Source: Sphaerochaetaceae bacterium | GTDB lineage: Bacteria; Spirochaetota; Spirochaetia; Sphaerochaetales; Sphaerochaetaceae | NCBI GenBank assembly: GCA_028532765.1 | Contig: JAQQAR010000002.1 | Span: forward strand, 1 to 56,889 | Reading direction: 5' to 3' | Length of the DNA: 56,889 bases | Part shown: positions 25,635 through 35,333 of the stretch, one piece after another | Position numbering within the stretch: position 1 is the stretch's first letter | Layout: every line of letters starts with the position of its first letter | The notes under the pieces: generated by a model | Database searches by the model: none | The model's input: only the letters and a program-made list of their open reading frames with translations | What the model was told of the DNA's origin: nothing | Translations under genes and position numbers: made by a program

Positions 25635-26666
25635 TTACAGTTTGGAGTAATCAACACTGGTGTAGTTGATGGTCCCACTTGCAGCCTTGAAGGAGTCGAT
25701 GGCCGCATTGACCTTCTCTTCAATCTCTCCTGCATACATGTTTTCGAGTTCAGGGTTGAACTCAAATACAAATCCACCGTTCTTGAAGTTCAAAGGAATA
25801 ACCTCTCCGCCCAATACGCCGGCATCAAGCTTGGCAACGAGGCCTTCGATGACGGATGCATAGTTGTAGGAAGAAGCTGCAATAACCTTGTAGCCTTCTG
25901 TGATGTGAATCTGAGCGATATCCTGACCAACCCACCAAATCTCTTCATTGGGGTAGTCAGCTACGGCACGAAGTGCACCGAGAGCCTGCTGGCTGCTTCC
26001 GGTCAATACATCGGCACCGCTTCTGATCTGGGACTGTGCAACCTCTCCAGCTTTTACGAAATCACTGAAGGATCCACTGTGGGCAACCATGATCTTGGCT
26101 TCTGGATTGACAGCCTGGACACCGAGGACGAAACCACGGTTGTAGCGAGCTGCGTCTCCTGCATCAACAGGACCGACAAGGCCGATGATATTGGCTTTAG
26201 TGGTCATTCCAGCGATGATACCGGAAAGGTAACCGGTCTCTTCACTTTCTGGCATGTAGGTGAATACATTGTCCGGACCAACCTCGGCGCTGGTTCCAAA
26301 GGCGAAGGAAACATCTGGATACTCTTCAGCCATTTCCATGATGAGGTTCTTGTACTGTGCTCCGTGGGCGATGATGATATCAAAACCCTGGGCAACATAC
26401 TGGCGTGCAGCAGAACCGGCATCAACTGGCTTCATCTTCTCTGTGTAGCTGTACTCAATACGACCAGGCAGGCTTTTCTGGGCAGCGATGATGCCATCGT
26501 GCATTGCCTGACACCAGCCCTTGTCGTCAATGGTGTTCTCGATGATCAAGGCAATCTTGACCACATTGGAATCAGCCTCTTCAGCTGGGGCTTCACTGCT
26601 GCCTGCAGCAAAAAGCGAGCCACTGACGAGCGCAAGACAAAACAGAATTGTCAGAAATTTTTTCAT
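25635..26666 (-). CDS. BMP-family (PnrA/NupN-like) nucleoside-binding protein
   Basis: 343 residues with signal peptide MKKFLTILFCLALVSGSLFA and no lipobox. The mature protein has BMP-family signatures: IENTIDDKGWCQAMHDG, GFDIIIAHGAQYKNLI, FAFGTSAEVGPDN, SEETGYLSGIIAGMTTK and GADVLTGSSQQALGAL. In Treponema and Bacillus these periplasmic proteins bind purine nucleosides or riboflavin. The ATG at 26666 has AGGAGAAGG upstream. A strong promoter is present at 26720-26749. The downstream xanthine dehydrogenase argues for purines. Confidence 0.93.
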   Translation of the reverse strand: MKKFLTILFCLALVSGSLFAAGSSEAPAEEADSNVVKIALIIENTIDDKGWCQAMHDGIIAAQKSLPGRIEYSYTEKMKPVDAGSAARQYVAQGFDIIIAHGAQYKNLIMEMAEEYPDVSFAFGTSAEVGPDNVFTYMPESEETGYLSGIIAGMTTKANIIGLVGPVDAGDAARYNRGFVLGVQAVNPEAKIMVAHSGSFSDFVKAGEVAQSQIRSGADVLTGSSQQALGALRAVADYPNEEIWWVGQDIAQIHITEGYKVIAASSYNYASVIEGLVAKLDAGVLGGEVIPLNFKNGGFVFEFNPELENMYAGEIEEKVNAAIDSFKAASGTINYTSVDYSKL

Positions 26667-26719
26667 GTTCCTTCTCCTCTTGGAATATCGACCCATTTTA
26701 CTGGGACTAAGCTTTTTTC

Positions 26720-26749
26720 AGTATAGAGGTGGATTGTATGCTCTGTCAA
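26720..26749 (-). promoter_or_regulatory. Promoter of the nucleoside importer operon
   Basis: On the minus strand, a consensus TTGACA (complement of 26744-26749), 18-base spacer and TATACT (complement of 26720-26725). Transcription would start near 26713, giving a leader of about 47 bases. Confidence 0.72.
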
Positions 26750-26908
26750 AAGAAATCTGTGAATAGTTGCGAAATTATCGATTCATAAATTGAGCTATCA
26801 GTGATATTTACAGCAAATATCGAGGGAAAATGAAGATTTACATGTTGCAATTTTAGTGAAACATAAAAGTATTACTATCTTTATGCACCATTCATATGAG
26901 GTAAAAAA

Positions 26909-27808
26909 TTAGACAATACTTGCAGGATGTATAGATTTTGCACTCATTGTTGCAACTTTTGTTGCATTGATTACTGCTTGTTGCAGTTTTTCACCCTTTA
27001 GCAACTGTACTGTCAGGGCTGCACTCAAGGAATCTCCGCACCCGATGGTATTCACTATCTCTGTCTTCTCAACTGGAACTGTAAAGAAACGAGAATTCTG
27101 TACCCAGAGTTCAGATGATCCCCGAGAGAGTACGAATATACTCCCATACTGTTCATACAACGGCCCAAGCATATTCCTCACAGTCTCCTTAAGATCATCG
27201 GTATCCTGGTGTTCTGCAAGCTTGATCCCAAGGAAGGTATGGCCTGCTTCACTGAGGTTGATCTTCACCACATCGGGGTGGTAGGGGAGACAGCGCTTCA
27301 GGTCTTCACCCTTCAGGTCGAGCAAGACAAACTTCCCCAGTGTTTTCGCTTCCTTGACAAAGTCTGCATAGAGACTGTCTGAATACCCAGGGGCACGGGT
27401 TCCAAGAATGATTACACCGTCACAATCCTTGATGTTTTGGGAGAAGAGGTTTCTGATGGGCTTCTCGCAGGCGGGATCAACAGGAAAGGGTTCCTGGACC
27501 AGCTCAGTTGCCCCCTCGCTTGTAAGGACGGTTACACAGGTCCTGATGGCACTTTTACTATCCGCCCAGAGTGGGGTGACCCCATCTTTTCTGCAAAGGC
27601 TAATCATCTCCTCTGTACGGTTCCCGCCCAAGTGGGTAAGCAAGAGACTTTCATGCCCAAGTTGGCTGACAATCCTTGCTGCGTTCATTCCCTTCCCTGA
27701 TGCATCCAGGTAGTGTTCCTGGGCACGATTCACCTCCCCGATAGAGAAGGAGGGGAAGCGCATCGTAATCTGGAAAGTTGGGTTCAGGCAGACAGAAAGA
27801 ATCTTCAT
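26909..27808 (-). CDS. PfkB-family kinase, 1-phosphofructokinase/tagatose-6-phosphate kinase type
   Basis: 299 residues. [18 protein letters not shown] at the N-terminus, [15 protein letters not shown] (substrate loop) and [13 protein letters not shown] (anion hole with catalytic Asp) are diagnostic of the LacC/FruK branch of PfkB kinases. The exact phosphosugar cannot be told. Its ATG overlaps the stop of the dCMP deaminase gene by 4 bases, so it belongs to a three-gene operon with that gene and an esterase. The unusual company leaves open a nucleoside or phosphosugar role. Confidence 0.88.
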   Translation of the reverse strand: MKILSVCLNPTFQITMRFPSFSIGEVNRAQEHYLDASGKGMNAARIVSQLGHESLLLTHLGGNRTEEMISLCRKDGVTPLWADSKSAIRTCVTVLTSEGATELVQEPFPVDPACEKPIRNLFSQNIKDCDGVIILGTRAPGYSDSLYADFVKEAKTLGKFVLLDLKGEDLKRCLPYHPDVVKINLSEAGHTFLGIKLAEHQDTDDLKETVRNMLGPLYEQYGSIFVLSRGSSELWVQNSRFFTVPVEKTEIVNTIGCGDSLSAALTVQLLKGEKLQQAVINATKVATMSAKSIHPASIV

Positions 27809-28290
27809 GATAATTTGAGCAGAATCGAACCATGTTGCGGAACCAGTTGCCGGTAGGCAACACCGGTCTTGTCAAACATCAGCTTGGATGCCTTTGTGTT
27901 GTCTGCTTCACTGTATTTGTCGGAAAGGAATACCACTTCCTTGATTCCTGACTGGATGATTGCCTTCGCACACTCATTGCAAGGAAACAGGCCAACGTAA
28001 AGCGTACACCCCTTGAGGTTGCTGCTGATTGCGTTGAGGATGGCGTTCAGCTCAGCATGACAGACATAGGGATACTTTGTCTCGAGCCACTCTCCTTCTC
28101 TTTCCCAGGGGATGTCATCATCATCCACCCCGATCGGGAAACCATTGTATCCAACACCGACGATCTTATGGTCGGTGTTCACGATACATGCTCCCACCTG
28201 GGTGCTCGGGTCTTTGCTTCTGAGTGACGAAAGGACTGCCACTCCCATGAAATATTCGTCCCAACTGAGATAGTCTTTACGCTTGGGCAT
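27805..28290 (-). CDS. dCMP deaminase-like zinc deaminase
   Basis: 161 residues. Zinc-binding motifs CHAELNAI (HAE, catalytic Glu) and [14 protein letters not shown] (PCxxC) are at about residues 76 and 100. [17 protein letters not shown] and VGVGYNGFP are conserved in deoxycytidylate deaminases (and ComEB). It deaminates dCMP to dUMP for thymidylate synthesis. It overlaps the upstream esterase gene by 14 bases and the downstream kinase by 4. Confidence 0.93.
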   Translation of the reverse strand: MPKRKDYLSWDEYFMGVAVLSSLRSKDPSTQVGACIVNTDHKIVGVGYNGFPIGVDDDDIPWEREGEWLETKYPYVCHAELNAILNAISSNLKGCTLYVGLFPCNECAKAIIQSGIKEVVFLSDKYSEADNTKASKLMFDKTGVAYRQLVPQHGSILLKLS

Positions 28291-29215
28291 GATTTGTACG
28301 CTCCTTTTCTAGCAAGAATTCAAGAATGGTATCGGTTAATGATTGCTGGATGGACCTGTAGAGGAGAAGGGCATGTCTGCTGTGGTTGTAGTTGTCCATC
28401 TCTGTTTCAAGGATGTGGAAATCAACACTGTTCTGCTCTTTCTCTATGATCTTGAGATTCTTGAACGGAACAGTCTGGTCGTTGACATCATGGATGGAAA
28501 AGAGGGGACAGGTTATCTTTCCAAGATTCTTTCTGACATCCTTCATGGCATGGACCAAGCTCAGCCCCGGACGGATAAAGATCCCTCCATAGCCATACCA
28601 GTACTCACTACCATCCTCTCCCTTAGGATTGCCAGCAACCACATGTGCCCCGATGGAGGGTGTGAAGAGCCCGAGGGTTCTGGATATGTATTGTTTCCAA
28701 TCTGTGATGATGTCGTCCTTCAGGCTATTGTAGACCACAGGGGCCGCTATGGTTACCAGCTTATCGGGAGCAAGTGTACTCTGGCAGTAGGTTTCTCCCA
28801 GTTTGAGTGTCATCATACCCCCCATACTGATGCCCAGGACGTAAAGCGTCTCATACTGCCCTCTCAGGGTTTCATAGTATTTACAGAGGTAGGAGAACCA
28901 CTGGGTGAAGGTGGTGTGGGCAAACTGGTCAGGGTCGGTTCCAAAGCCAGGCATCAAAGGCGCATGTACATCCAGCCCCGCTTCGAAAAACCGCTCAGCA
29001 CTGTAGTGGTAGACCGAGGGGGTGGAAGGAAAGCCGTGTACAAGCAAGATGGCCTGTTTCCTTCCTTCTTTCGTCATGATGATACTCTTTGCTTCCTCAC
29101 AGCATACCTTGGTTTCATCGACAGTGAGGGGCTCTACATTCCTGTCGCGATACCCGATAAGGGTCGCATTCCAGAGTATGAATGCAATGATGAGAACGAG
29201 GATGATATACCACAT
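28277..29215 (-). CDS. Alpha/beta hydrolase with N-terminal membrane anchor
   Basis: 312 residues. A hydrophobic N-terminus ([20 protein letters not shown]) is likely a signal anchor. The hydrolase core shows the oxyanion segment [11 protein letters not shown], nucleophile elbow GISMGGMM (Ser), acid DVNDQTVPF (Asp) and the catalytic His in YNHSRHALL. Resembles carboxylesterases/monoacylglycerol lipases. I begin at the ATG at 29215; the longer frame to 29257 would run into the terminator of the upstream oad operon. First gene of the esterase-deaminase-kinase operon. Confidence 0.85.
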   Translation of the reverse strand: MWYIILVLIIAFILWNATLIGYRDRNVEPLTVDETKVCCEEAKSIIMTKEGRKQAILLVHGFPSTPSVYHYSAERFFEAGLDVHAPLMPGFGTDPDQFAHTTFTQWFSYLCKYYETLRGQYETLYVLGISMGGMMTLKLGETYCQSTLAPDKLVTIAAPVVYNSLKDDIITDWKQYISRTLGLFTPSIGAHVVAGNPKGEDGSEYWYGYGGIFIRPGLSLVHAMKDVRKNLGKITCPLFSIHDVNDQTVPFKNLKIIEKEQNSVDFHILETEMDNYNHSRHALLLYRSIQQSLTDTILEFLLEKERTNHAQA

Positions 29216-29254
29216 GGCCTTAACTATATCCCAGAGAACAGATGAAGGAAAGAG

Positions 29255-29288
29255 CAAAAAACAAGAGCCTATCGGTGAGGATAGGCTC
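29255..29288 (-). terminator. Rho-independent terminator of the oad operon
   Basis: GAGCCTATC (29265-29273) and GATAGGCTC (29280-29288) make a perfect 9-bp stem with a 6-base loop; on the minus strand TTGTTTTTTG follows. It lies 25 bases after the oadB stop. Confidence 0.88.
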
Positions 29289-29312
29289 TTGTGATAGGTA
29301 ACGAATTTTCTG

Positions 29313-30503
29313 CTAGGCCATCATGAACGGGATGACTGCAAGCAAGACACCAGCTGCTACAGCAGAGCCGATAACACCAGCAACGTTCGGGCCCATGGCG
29401 TGCATGAGCAGGAAGTTCTGGGGATCTGACTCCTGACCGACCTTGCTGGAAACACGGGCAGCCATTGGAACTGCCGAGACACCAGCGCTTCCGATAAGTG
29501 GATTGACTGGATGTTTCGGATCAAGTTTGTTCATCAACTTCGCAATCAGCAAGCCCGATGCAGTACCGATGGAGAATGCAATCATACCGAGGACGAGGAT
29601 GCCCAAGGTATTCAGGTTGAGGAAGTGGGACGCTTCCATCTTCGAACCAACAGAGAGGCCGAGGAAGATCGTTACGATATTCATCAGTGCATTCTGCATG
29701 GTGTCCGAAAGACGGTTGGTCACTCCGCATTCCTTGGCCAGGTTGCCGAACATCAGGGAGCCGATGAGCGGGGTAGCTGAGGGAAGCAAGACTGCACAAG
29801 CGGTAAGAACGGTCAAGGGGAAAAGTATTCTTTCCAGTTTTGAGACCGGTCGAAGCTGTTTCATCTTGATCATCCGCTCTTCCTTGGTGGTAAGAGCCCG
29901 CATGATCGGGGGCTGGATGATGGGAACCAATGCCATATAGCTGTAGGCAGCTACGGCGATGGGACCCAGCAATTCCGGTTTGAGGCGGCTGGTCACGTAG
30001 ATAGCCGTCGGACCATCAGCACCACCGATGATTCCGATGGAACCAGCAGCGAAGAGGTCAAAGTTGATCCCAGGGATGAAACTCAGGGCAAGGGCACCGA
30101 GCAGGGCAACGAAGATGCCTGCCTGGGCTGCTGCACCGAGCAACAGGGTCTTGGGGTTCGCAATAAGCGGGCCGAAGTCCGTCATTGCACCAACACCCAT
30201 GAAGATCAAGATCGGGAATAGACCGGTATCGATACCCATGTCGTACAACAGCTTGATAAACCCAGGAGCTCCTGAGGTAGGATCAATGCTTGCTGCATAT
30301 CCCATAGGGATATTCGAGAGGATACAACCGAACCCAATGGTCACCAATAGTAAAGGTTCAAAGTTCTTTACTATGGCAAGATAGAGGAGGACAAAGCCAA
30401 CGATGATCATGACAAGATTGCCAACACCGAAGCCTTCTGCCAACCCCAAGAATCCGTACAGTCCAGTGGACTGCCAGAGTTGATTAAACGCGGAACCAAT
30501 CAT
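29313..30503 (-). CDS. oadB: Oxaloacetate decarboxylase beta subunit, sodium pump
   Basis: 396 residues, about ten membrane segments. Family landmarks are the [12 protein letters not shown] region, [18 protein letters not shown] (the sodium/proton site with the conserved Asp), and the C-terminal [19 protein letters not shown] and [19 protein letters not shown]. It decarboxylates carboxybiotin and exports Na+. It follows oadA by 13 bases. The substrate could be oxaloacetate, methylmalonyl-CoA or glutaconyl-CoA, but the OadA partner supports oxaloacetate. Confidence 0.95.
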   Translation of the reverse strand: MIGSAFNQLWQSTGLYGFLGLAEGFGVGNLVMIIVGFVLLYLAIVKNFEPLLLVTIGFGCILSNIPMGYAASIDPTSGAPGFIKLLYDMGIDTGLFPILIFMGVGAMTDFGPLIANPKTLLLGAAAQAGIFVALLGALALSFIPGINFDLFAAGSIGIIGGADGPTAIYVTSRLKPELLGPIAVAAYSYMALVPIIQPPIMRALTTKEERMIKMKQLRPVSKLERILFPLTVLTACAVLLPSATPLIGSLMFGNLAKECGVTNRLSDTMQNALMNIVTIFLGLSVGSKMEASHFLNLNTLGILVLGMIAFSIGTASGLLIAKLMNKLDPKHPVNPLIGSAGVSAVPMAARVSSKVGQESDPQNFLLMHAMGPNVAGVIGSAVAAGVLLAVIPFMMA

Positions 30504-30516
30504 CTCAGAGTCTCCT

Positions 30517-32334
30517 TTAGCTGATCACCAGCAATTCGTCATCGCTCTGCATCTGCTGGCCTTGGCTTACGGCGATCTTGGTTACTACGCCATCACAAGG
30601 AGCATAGATCTCATTTTCCATCTTCATGGCTTCCATGATCATAAGCACCTGGTTCTTCTTGACCTGCTGGCCTTCCTTAACGTCTATGCGGAGGATAAGA
30701 CCTGGCATTGGTGCATTGACCGAGACAGCTTCATGGGAAGGAGCAGCAGGAGCACTACCGGCAGCATCCTTGGTTGCCTCGATGGCACTCTCGTCGATGC
30801 CGAAAACAACATTGAGAGGATAGTCATTGCCATTAACCTTGGCGGAGTTCTTGGTGAGCTTAACGCCATAGGCCTTTCCATTGACAGTAACGGTGTACTC
30901 GCCCTTCTGCTTGGCAGCTTCTTCCTCGCGGTTGATCTTGTAAATGCCGTTTACCTGAGCCTTACCGGTAAGGTATAGGATACCCTTCTCCTTGCAGGAA
31001 GCAGCAATGAAGATGTTCTCGTCGGTAAGAGGGAGTCCTTCCTTCTCAAGCATCTCTTTTGCTACCTTTACACCCTTCTTGGGATCGGCATCGTTGATGT
31101 CGACAACCTTCTTGGTGGTGGGCTCCATCTTCATCTGCTCTGCACAGATCTTGACAACTTCGGCATCCGGCTCAACAGGAGTCTTGCCAAAGTAACCGAG
31201 AACCATCTTGCCGTAGCCTTCTGCAATCTTTTTCCAAGGTCCAAACATGACATTGTTGAAAGCCTGCTGGAAATAGAACTGGGAAACAGGGGTAACGGAA
31301 GTACCGAAACCACCCTTTGCTACAGTCTCAGCCATAGCCTCGACGATGGCAGGATACTTGTCCATCAGGTTGTTGTCACGCAGCATCTGGGTGTTTGCCG
31401 TAAGGGCACCACCTGGAAGCGGTGAGAACGGGATTTCAGGGCTAACGGTCATTGCTTCAGGGGGAATGATATAATCTTTCATGCAATCCCTGAATACTGA
31501 CTCAGCTTCACGAATCTTCTTAATATCGATACCCAAATCATAATCAGTATGGCGCAGTGCGTGCCACATGGTGATAATGTCTGGCTGACAGGTACCACCG
31601 GAAACCGGGCTCATGGAGAGGTCAACCTGGTCTGCACCTGCTTCAATTGCACTGACATACTGCTGGATTGATACACCTGCGGTGTCGTGGCTGTGGAATA
31701 CGAGGTTCACATCCTTGCCGAGCAACTTTCTTGCGCGCTTAATGGTCTCGTACACATATGCTGGGGTAGAGGTACCACTTGCGTCCTTGAAACAGACGGA
31801 CTGGAACTCAATCCCTGCATCCATGATCTGCTTCAGGGTTGCTTCATAGAAGTCTGGGTCGTGAGCGCCCTCGGTGTTTGGGGGAAGGCTCATCATGGTT
31901 ACAACCACTTCGTGGCGAAGTCCTGCGTCAACAATGGACTTTCCGCTGTCAATGAGGTTGTTGACGTCATTGAGTGCATCAAAGTTACGGATGGTGGAAA
32001 TACCGTGCTTCTTGAAGAGCTTTGCGTGCAGGTCGATGATATCCCTTGGCTGGGAGTCAAGACCGACAACGTTAACACCTCGGCTGAGGGTCTGCAGGTC
32101 TGCATCATCCCCGGCAACACGACGGAACTCATCCATCATGGCGAATGCATCTTCATTGGTATAGAAGTACAGGGACTGGAAGCGGGCACCACCGCCGGCT
32201 TCGAAGTGATTGATGCCAGCCTCTTTGGCTGCTGCAACTGCAGGCATGAAATCCTTGGTGAATACACGTGCACCGTATACTGACTGGAATCCGTCACGAA
32301 ACGCTGTGCACATAAAATTGACTTTCTTCTTCAT
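30517..32334 (-). CDS. oadA: Oxaloacetate decarboxylase alpha subunit (carboxyltransferase + biotin domain)
   Basis: 605 residues. Residues 1-460 are the carboxyltransferase TIM barrel: [15 protein letters not shown] with the active-site Lys, and [11 protein letters not shown] with the metal-binding HxH. The C-terminal 75 residues form a biotinyl domain with EAMKMEN (biotinylated Lys) preceded by an Ala/Pro linker. The opening [16 protein letters not shown] departs from the usual D-T-T-L-R-D-A-H-Q-S yet keeps the key R and D. The enzyme transfers CO2 from oxaloacetate to biotin, giving pyruvate. Central gene of oadG-oadA-oadB. Confidence 0.95.
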   Translation of the reverse strand: MKKKVNFMCTAFRDGFQSVYGARVFTKDFMPAVAAAKEAGINHFEAGGGARFQSLYFYTNEDAFAMMDEFRRVAGDDADLQTLSRGVNVVGLDSQPRDIIDLHAKLFKKHGISTIRNFDALNDVNNLIDSGKSIVDAGLRHEVVVTMMSLPPNTEGAHDPDFYEATLKQIMDAGIEFQSVCFKDASGTSTPAYVYETIKRARKLLGKDVNLVFHSHDTAGVSIQQYVSAIEAGADQVDLSMSPVSGGTCQPDIITMWHALRHTDYDLGIDIKKIREAESVFRDCMKDYIIPPEAMTVSPEIPFSPLPGGALTANTQMLRDNNLMDKYPAIVEAMAETVAKGGFGTSVTPVSQFYFQQAFNNVMFGPWKKIAEGYGKMVLGYFGKTPVEPDAEVVKICAEQMKMEPTTKKVVDINDADPKKGVKVAKEMLEKEGLPLTDENIFIAASCKEKGILYLTGKAQVNGIYKINREEEAAKQKGEYTVTVNGKAYGVKLTKNSAKVNGNDYPLNVVFGIDESAIEATKDAAGSAPAAPSHEAVSVNAPMPGLILRIDVKEGQQVKKNQVLMIMEAMKMENEIYAPCDGVVTKIAVSQGQQMQSDDELLVIS

Positions 32335-32357
32335 TTGAGATGATCCTCCGGGGTTTC

Positions 32358-32633
32358 TTATTCTTTTGACTTTGCGAAGGCTGCGACAATTGCTGCTGCT
32401 ATGTCTGCCTCACTGGCAGAGGAAGCAGAAGCTGTGACAGCTGCGGGACTGCTTACAACGGCTTTGGGCTTCTGTGGTGCGATTTTACTTGCAATGGCGC
32501 TCATGGCCTTGGTAAGGAAAAACAGCAACGTAAGAAACACAAACACCGTAGCAATACCCAGAATCATGAGGATGACCCCATTCTCCAACTGGGCGACAAG
32601 TTGCTCTTTCGGTAGTTGCGCTAAGAATACCAT
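32358..32633 (-). CDS. oadG: Oxaloacetate decarboxylase gamma subunit
   Basis: 91 residues: one N-terminal membrane helix (GVILMILGIATVFVFLTLLF), an Ala/Pro-rich linker, and a short C-terminal helix (ADIAAAIVAAFAKSK). This is the OadG layout; the protein anchors the alpha subunit to the membrane beta subunit. First gene of the operon, 23 bases upstream of oadA. Confidence 0.88.
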   Translation of the reverse strand: MVFLAQLPKEQLVAQLENGVILMILGIATVFVFLTLLFFLTKAMSAIASKIAPQKPKAVVSSPAAVTASASSASEADIAAAIVAAFAKSKE

Positions 32634-32696
32634 ACGAACTCCTAATAAGGTTTATAGTGATCGTAGCCAAGGACTACAAATGACACACTGGGGGTT

Positions 32697-32726
32697 AGTA
32701 TATCGGAATCATGGGGAGCGTTTCAA
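32697..32726 (-). promoter_or_regulatory. Promoter of the oadGAB operon
   Basis: Minus strand TTGAAA (complement of 32721-32726), 18-base spacer, TATACT (complement of 32697-32702). The leader would be about 57 bases. Confidence 0.68.
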
Positions 32727-32776
32727 GTAAAGGTACGATAAATGCTTTTAGGAATTTAGCATAGCTCATTTTTAGA

Positions 32777-32804
32777 AAGGGTTTTTTTGCGAAAAAACAC
32801 CCTT
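32777..32804. terminator. A/T-rich hairpin between the oad and mrp units
   Basis: AAGGGT-TTTTTT (32777-32788) pairs with AAAAAA-C-ACCCTT (32792-32804) with one bulge. It lies upstream of both divergent genes, so the transcript it would end, if any, is unclear; it may insulate the two units. Confidence 0.35.
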
Positions 32805-32908
32805 CTTTGGAAGTTTTAGTTTGCCTGTATACAATTATCTGGATACCTTTTTATAGAATCTTCCATGGTGGCCTCTCTGTAGTCTGCTTCACTTGTCTGT
32901 TTTTGTGC

Positions 32909-32936
32909 TTTGCAGTAAGGTACTCTGTGGTAAAAT
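32909..32936 (+). promoter_or_regulatory. Possible promoter of the mrp operon
   Basis: TTTGCA (32909-32914), 16-base spacer, TAAAAT (32931-32936). The -10 is good, the -35 weak. Distance to the ATG at 32959 leaves a leader of about 16 bases containing the AGAAGGA ribosome-binding site. Confidence 0.35.
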
Positions 32937-32958
32937 TACTGAAAGAAGAAGGATATAT

Positions 32959-33885
32959 ATGGCTGAAGGAATGGATTTTGCGCAGAAAATTGCTGAAGAC
33001 AAGGCAATTAGGGGAAATATGGATAAGATCGGGAGAAAAATCCTGGTCATGAGTGGAAAAGGTGGGGTGGGAAAGACCACCGTTACCGTGAATCTGGCAA
33101 ATGCACTGGTTGACAGTGGATGTACTGTCGGCATTCTTGATACGGACCTGCATGGACCGAACGTTGCAAAAATGCTCGGTTGTGAAAATGAGATTCTTAC
33201 TACCGAGAATGGTGGAGAGACGTTCTATCCAGTTGAAGCCCGACCAGGGTTGAAGGTAATGAGCCTTGCCTTTGCAATAGACCCCGATAGCCCCATTGTA
33301 TGGCGTGGACCCATGAAAATTGCAGCCATCAGACAGTTCCTTGCCCAAGCCGATTGGGGAGAGCTGGACTATTTACTCATTGATTCTCCTCCGGGTACCG
33401 GTGATGAGCAGCTCACTGTTTGCCAGACGATTCCAGAACTTACCGGAACGGTCATTGTAACCACCCCTCAGGAGGTTGCGATCCTTGACGCGCGAAGAAG
33501 TGTGAGCTTCTCGAGGAAGATGGGTGTGGCAATCCTGGGCGTCGTGGAAAATATGAGTGGTCTTATTTGTCCAGGCTGCAATACAGAGATCCCCATCTTC
33601 GGAATCGGTGGGGGAAAGAAGATGTGTGAGCAGATGGGTGTTCCCTTCCTGGGGCGTGTCCCCCTTGAGGTGCCTCTCATGGAGGCAGAGGATGCAGGCA
33701 AGAGCTATCTGAGCATGCAACCTACAAGTCCTTCCTCTGCTGCATTGAAGGCAATTGCAGAGATAATCAACAGCGGAACTGCTGTCTCGTCCCATCGTTC
33801 AACCGATTTTGCCGGAACTGCTTCCTGTGCACCTTCTGCTTGTTCCTCATGCAGCAGTAACTGTCCATCCAGGAAAGGAGAGTAA
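32959..33885 (+). CDS. mrp: Mrp/NBP35-family iron-sulfur carrier ATPase with Cys-rich tail
   Basis: 308 residues. The deviant Walker A SGKGGVGKTT is at residues 32-41, Walker B-like LLIDSPPGTGDEQL near 135, and the bridging cluster motif CPGCNTE (CxxC) near 217. These mark ApbC/Mrp ATPases that load Fe-S clusters. The last 25 residues carry four Cys and many Ser (CAPSACSSCSSNC), an unusual addition that may bind a second cluster or metal. The start is the ATG at 32959, with AGAAGGA before it. The next gene follows 4 bases after the stop. Confidence 0.93.
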   Translation: MAEGMDFAQKIAEDKAIRGNMDKIGRKILVMSGKGGVGKTTVTVNLANALVDSGCTVGILDTDLHGPNVAKMLGCENEILTTENGGETFYPVEARPGLKVMSLAFAIDPDSPIVWRGPMKIAAIRQFLAQADWGELDYLLIDSPPGTGDEQLTVCQTIPELTGTVIVTTPQEVAILDARRSVSFSRKMGVAILGVVENMSGLICPGCNTEIPIFGIGGGKKMCEQMGVPFLGRVPLEVPLMEAEDAGKSYLSMQPTSPSSAALKAIAEIINSGTAVSSHRSTDFAGTASCAPSACSSCSSNCPSRKGE

Positions 33886-33889
33886 GCAT

Positions 33890-34516
33890 ATGTTTGATCC
33901 GTTTTCGCAAGAAGGGGGGAGCAAGGAGACGAAGCATCTCATTTGGAAGTCCGGGCAGCGTCAGCGGGTCTTCAAGGGGCCCATCTTTGACATTTGTACC
34001 GTTCATCGTACCAGTACTGATGGACGGAGCTCTTCCTTTATAGAGGTGGACGCACCCAACTGGGTAACGATAATCCCTTGGTACCGTGACGAGCATGGTG
34101 TTCCCATGATGATCATGGAAGAGCAGTTCCGTCATGGTTCGAATACCGTTACCCGGGAATTTCCTGCCGGGGTGGTGGAAGAGGGTGAAGATCCCCTCGA
34201 TGCAGCCCTCAGGGAGCTGAGGGAAGAGACGGGTCTTGCCGGGGGCAGGGTTACTGCCCTGGGGAATGTCAGTCCCAACTCCGCATTCATGAACAACCGA
34301 TCCTATTTTTATCTCGTCGAGGGTGCTGAGCATGTAACCGGACAGGAACTTGATCCGAACGAACAACTGGACGTGTTCTCTGTACCGGTAGCCCAGGTGG
34401 TTGCGGATATGGGCACCGGCATTTATGATAATGGTATTATGATGATTGCCTTGGGTTTCTTCCTTCGGGAGGCACAAAAGCGTCCTGAGTTGGTTGCCAC
34501 ACTAAAGAAGGAGTAA
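33890..34516 (+). CDS. Nudix hydrolase, ADP-ribose pyrophosphatase-like
   Basis: 208 residues. The full Nudix box (G-x5-E-x7-REUxEExGU) is seen in GVVEEGEDPLDAALRELREE followed by TGL. The preceding WVTIIPWYRDEHGVPMMIM and the EFPAG start of the box are typical of ADP-ribose/sugar-nucleotide pyrophosphatases. The ATG at 33890 has AAAGGAG 9 bases before it and begins 4 bases after mrp, so they are cotranscribed. Likely housecleaning of nucleotide sugars. Confidence 0.92.
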   Translation: MFDPFSQEGGSKETKHLIWKSGQRQRVFKGPIFDICTVHRTSTDGRSSSFIEVDAPNWVTIIPWYRDEHGVPMMIMEEQFRHGSNTVTREFPAGVVEEGEDPLDAALRELREETGLAGGRVTALGNVSPNSAFMNNRSYFYLVEGAEHVTGQELDPNEQLDVFSVPVAQVVADMGTGIYDNGIMMIALGFFLREAQKRPELVATLKKE

Positions 34517-34521
34517 TTGAA

Positions 34522-35232
34522 ATGAAACGAATACGTCTTGTGCTGCCTGTAATGGCACTTGCCATGGTCGTTTTATTCTCTTCCTGTATGACAGGAAAGG
34601 ATTTGGTAAGGACAATCGAGGTGAATGGAACCGCAAAGGTTACCGTCACTCCTGATATTGCTACGTTTTCCATCCAGGTCAGTGAACTGGGGAAGACCAC
34701 TGAGGAAGCCCAGAGGTTTGCGAATGCAAAACTGGCACAGCTGCGCTCGGTTCTTGATGAGTATGGGATAGCTGAGGCTGATATCAAGACCACTTCACTG
34801 AACTTGAGGCCCAGTTACCGATGGGATGAAGGAGAACAGATCCTGGAAGGGCAGGTTGCAAGCCAGAGTCTTTCAGTGAAGGTACGTGACCTGAAGGCCC
34901 TTGGTTCCATTATTGACCAGATGGGGAAGGTCAGTGGTATCTACCTAAACTCTGTACAGCTTGACAAGGAGGACAAGAGTGAAGCACTAAAGCAGGCACG
35001 ATTGGAAGCAATCGGGAATGCAAAAGCAAAAGCCGAGCTCTATGCAGAAAGTTCATCCATGCAGGTTGGATCCCCCATCACCATCAGTGAATACTCCGTT
35101 GCTAGCAACCCCTATAATACAAGGGTGAAGATGGAAGCAGCCTCTGCTGTTGCTTATGACATGGCTACCGAGATTCCTGCAGGGTCCATGGAAGTCTCTT
35201 CTACGGTTTCCATCGTATATGAGATGTATTGA
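34522..35232 (+). CDS. SIMPL-domain (DUF541) lipoprotein
   Basis: 236 residues. Signal peptide with spirochaetal lipobox (VVLFSSC, Cys at about residue 24). The mature part is a SIMPL/DUF541 domain: RTIEVNGTAKVTVTPDIATF, the helix TEEAQRFANAKLAQL, and LEAIGNAKAKAELYAESS with the final beta-strand SSTVSIVYEMY. Function of the family is poorly known; members are periplasmic and linked to oxidative stress or immune signalling in other taxa. It is third in the mrp operon, 5 bases after the Nudix gene. Confidence 0.88.
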   Translation: MKRIRLVLPVMALAMVVLFSSCMTGKDLVRTIEVNGTAKVTVTPDIATFSIQVSELGKTTEEAQRFANAKLAQLRSVLDEYGIAEADIKTTSLNLRPSYRWDEGEQILEGQVASQSLSVKVRDLKALGSIIDQMGKVSGIYLNSVQLDKEDKSEALKQARLEAIGNAKAKAELYAESSSMQVGSPITISEYSVASNPYNTRVKMEAASAVAYDMATEIPAGSMEVSSTVSIVYEMY

Positions 35233-35298
35233 TACGTAGTAATAAGACAATAGCAATTTGTTCATGAACAAAGAAATGAAAAAAAGTCTTAAAAGGAC

Positions 35299-35327
35299 TT
35301 AACAGACAAGGTTTTTGTTGATATAGT
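35299..35327 (+). promoter_or_regulatory. Strong promoter of a candidate small RNA
   Basis: TTAACA (35299-35304), 17-base spacer, TATAGT (35322-35327): each hexamer is one base from consensus and spacing is ideal. No protein gene starts downstream on this strand before the terminator at 35446-35483. Confidence 0.65.
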
Positions 35328-35333
35328 GTAAAT

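Noticed and set aside
25629-26726. 365-codon open frame antisense to the nucleoside-binding protein gene
   Set aside because: The opposite strand encodes a clear BMP-family protein with signal peptide, promoter and terminator; the antisense frame is a shadow.
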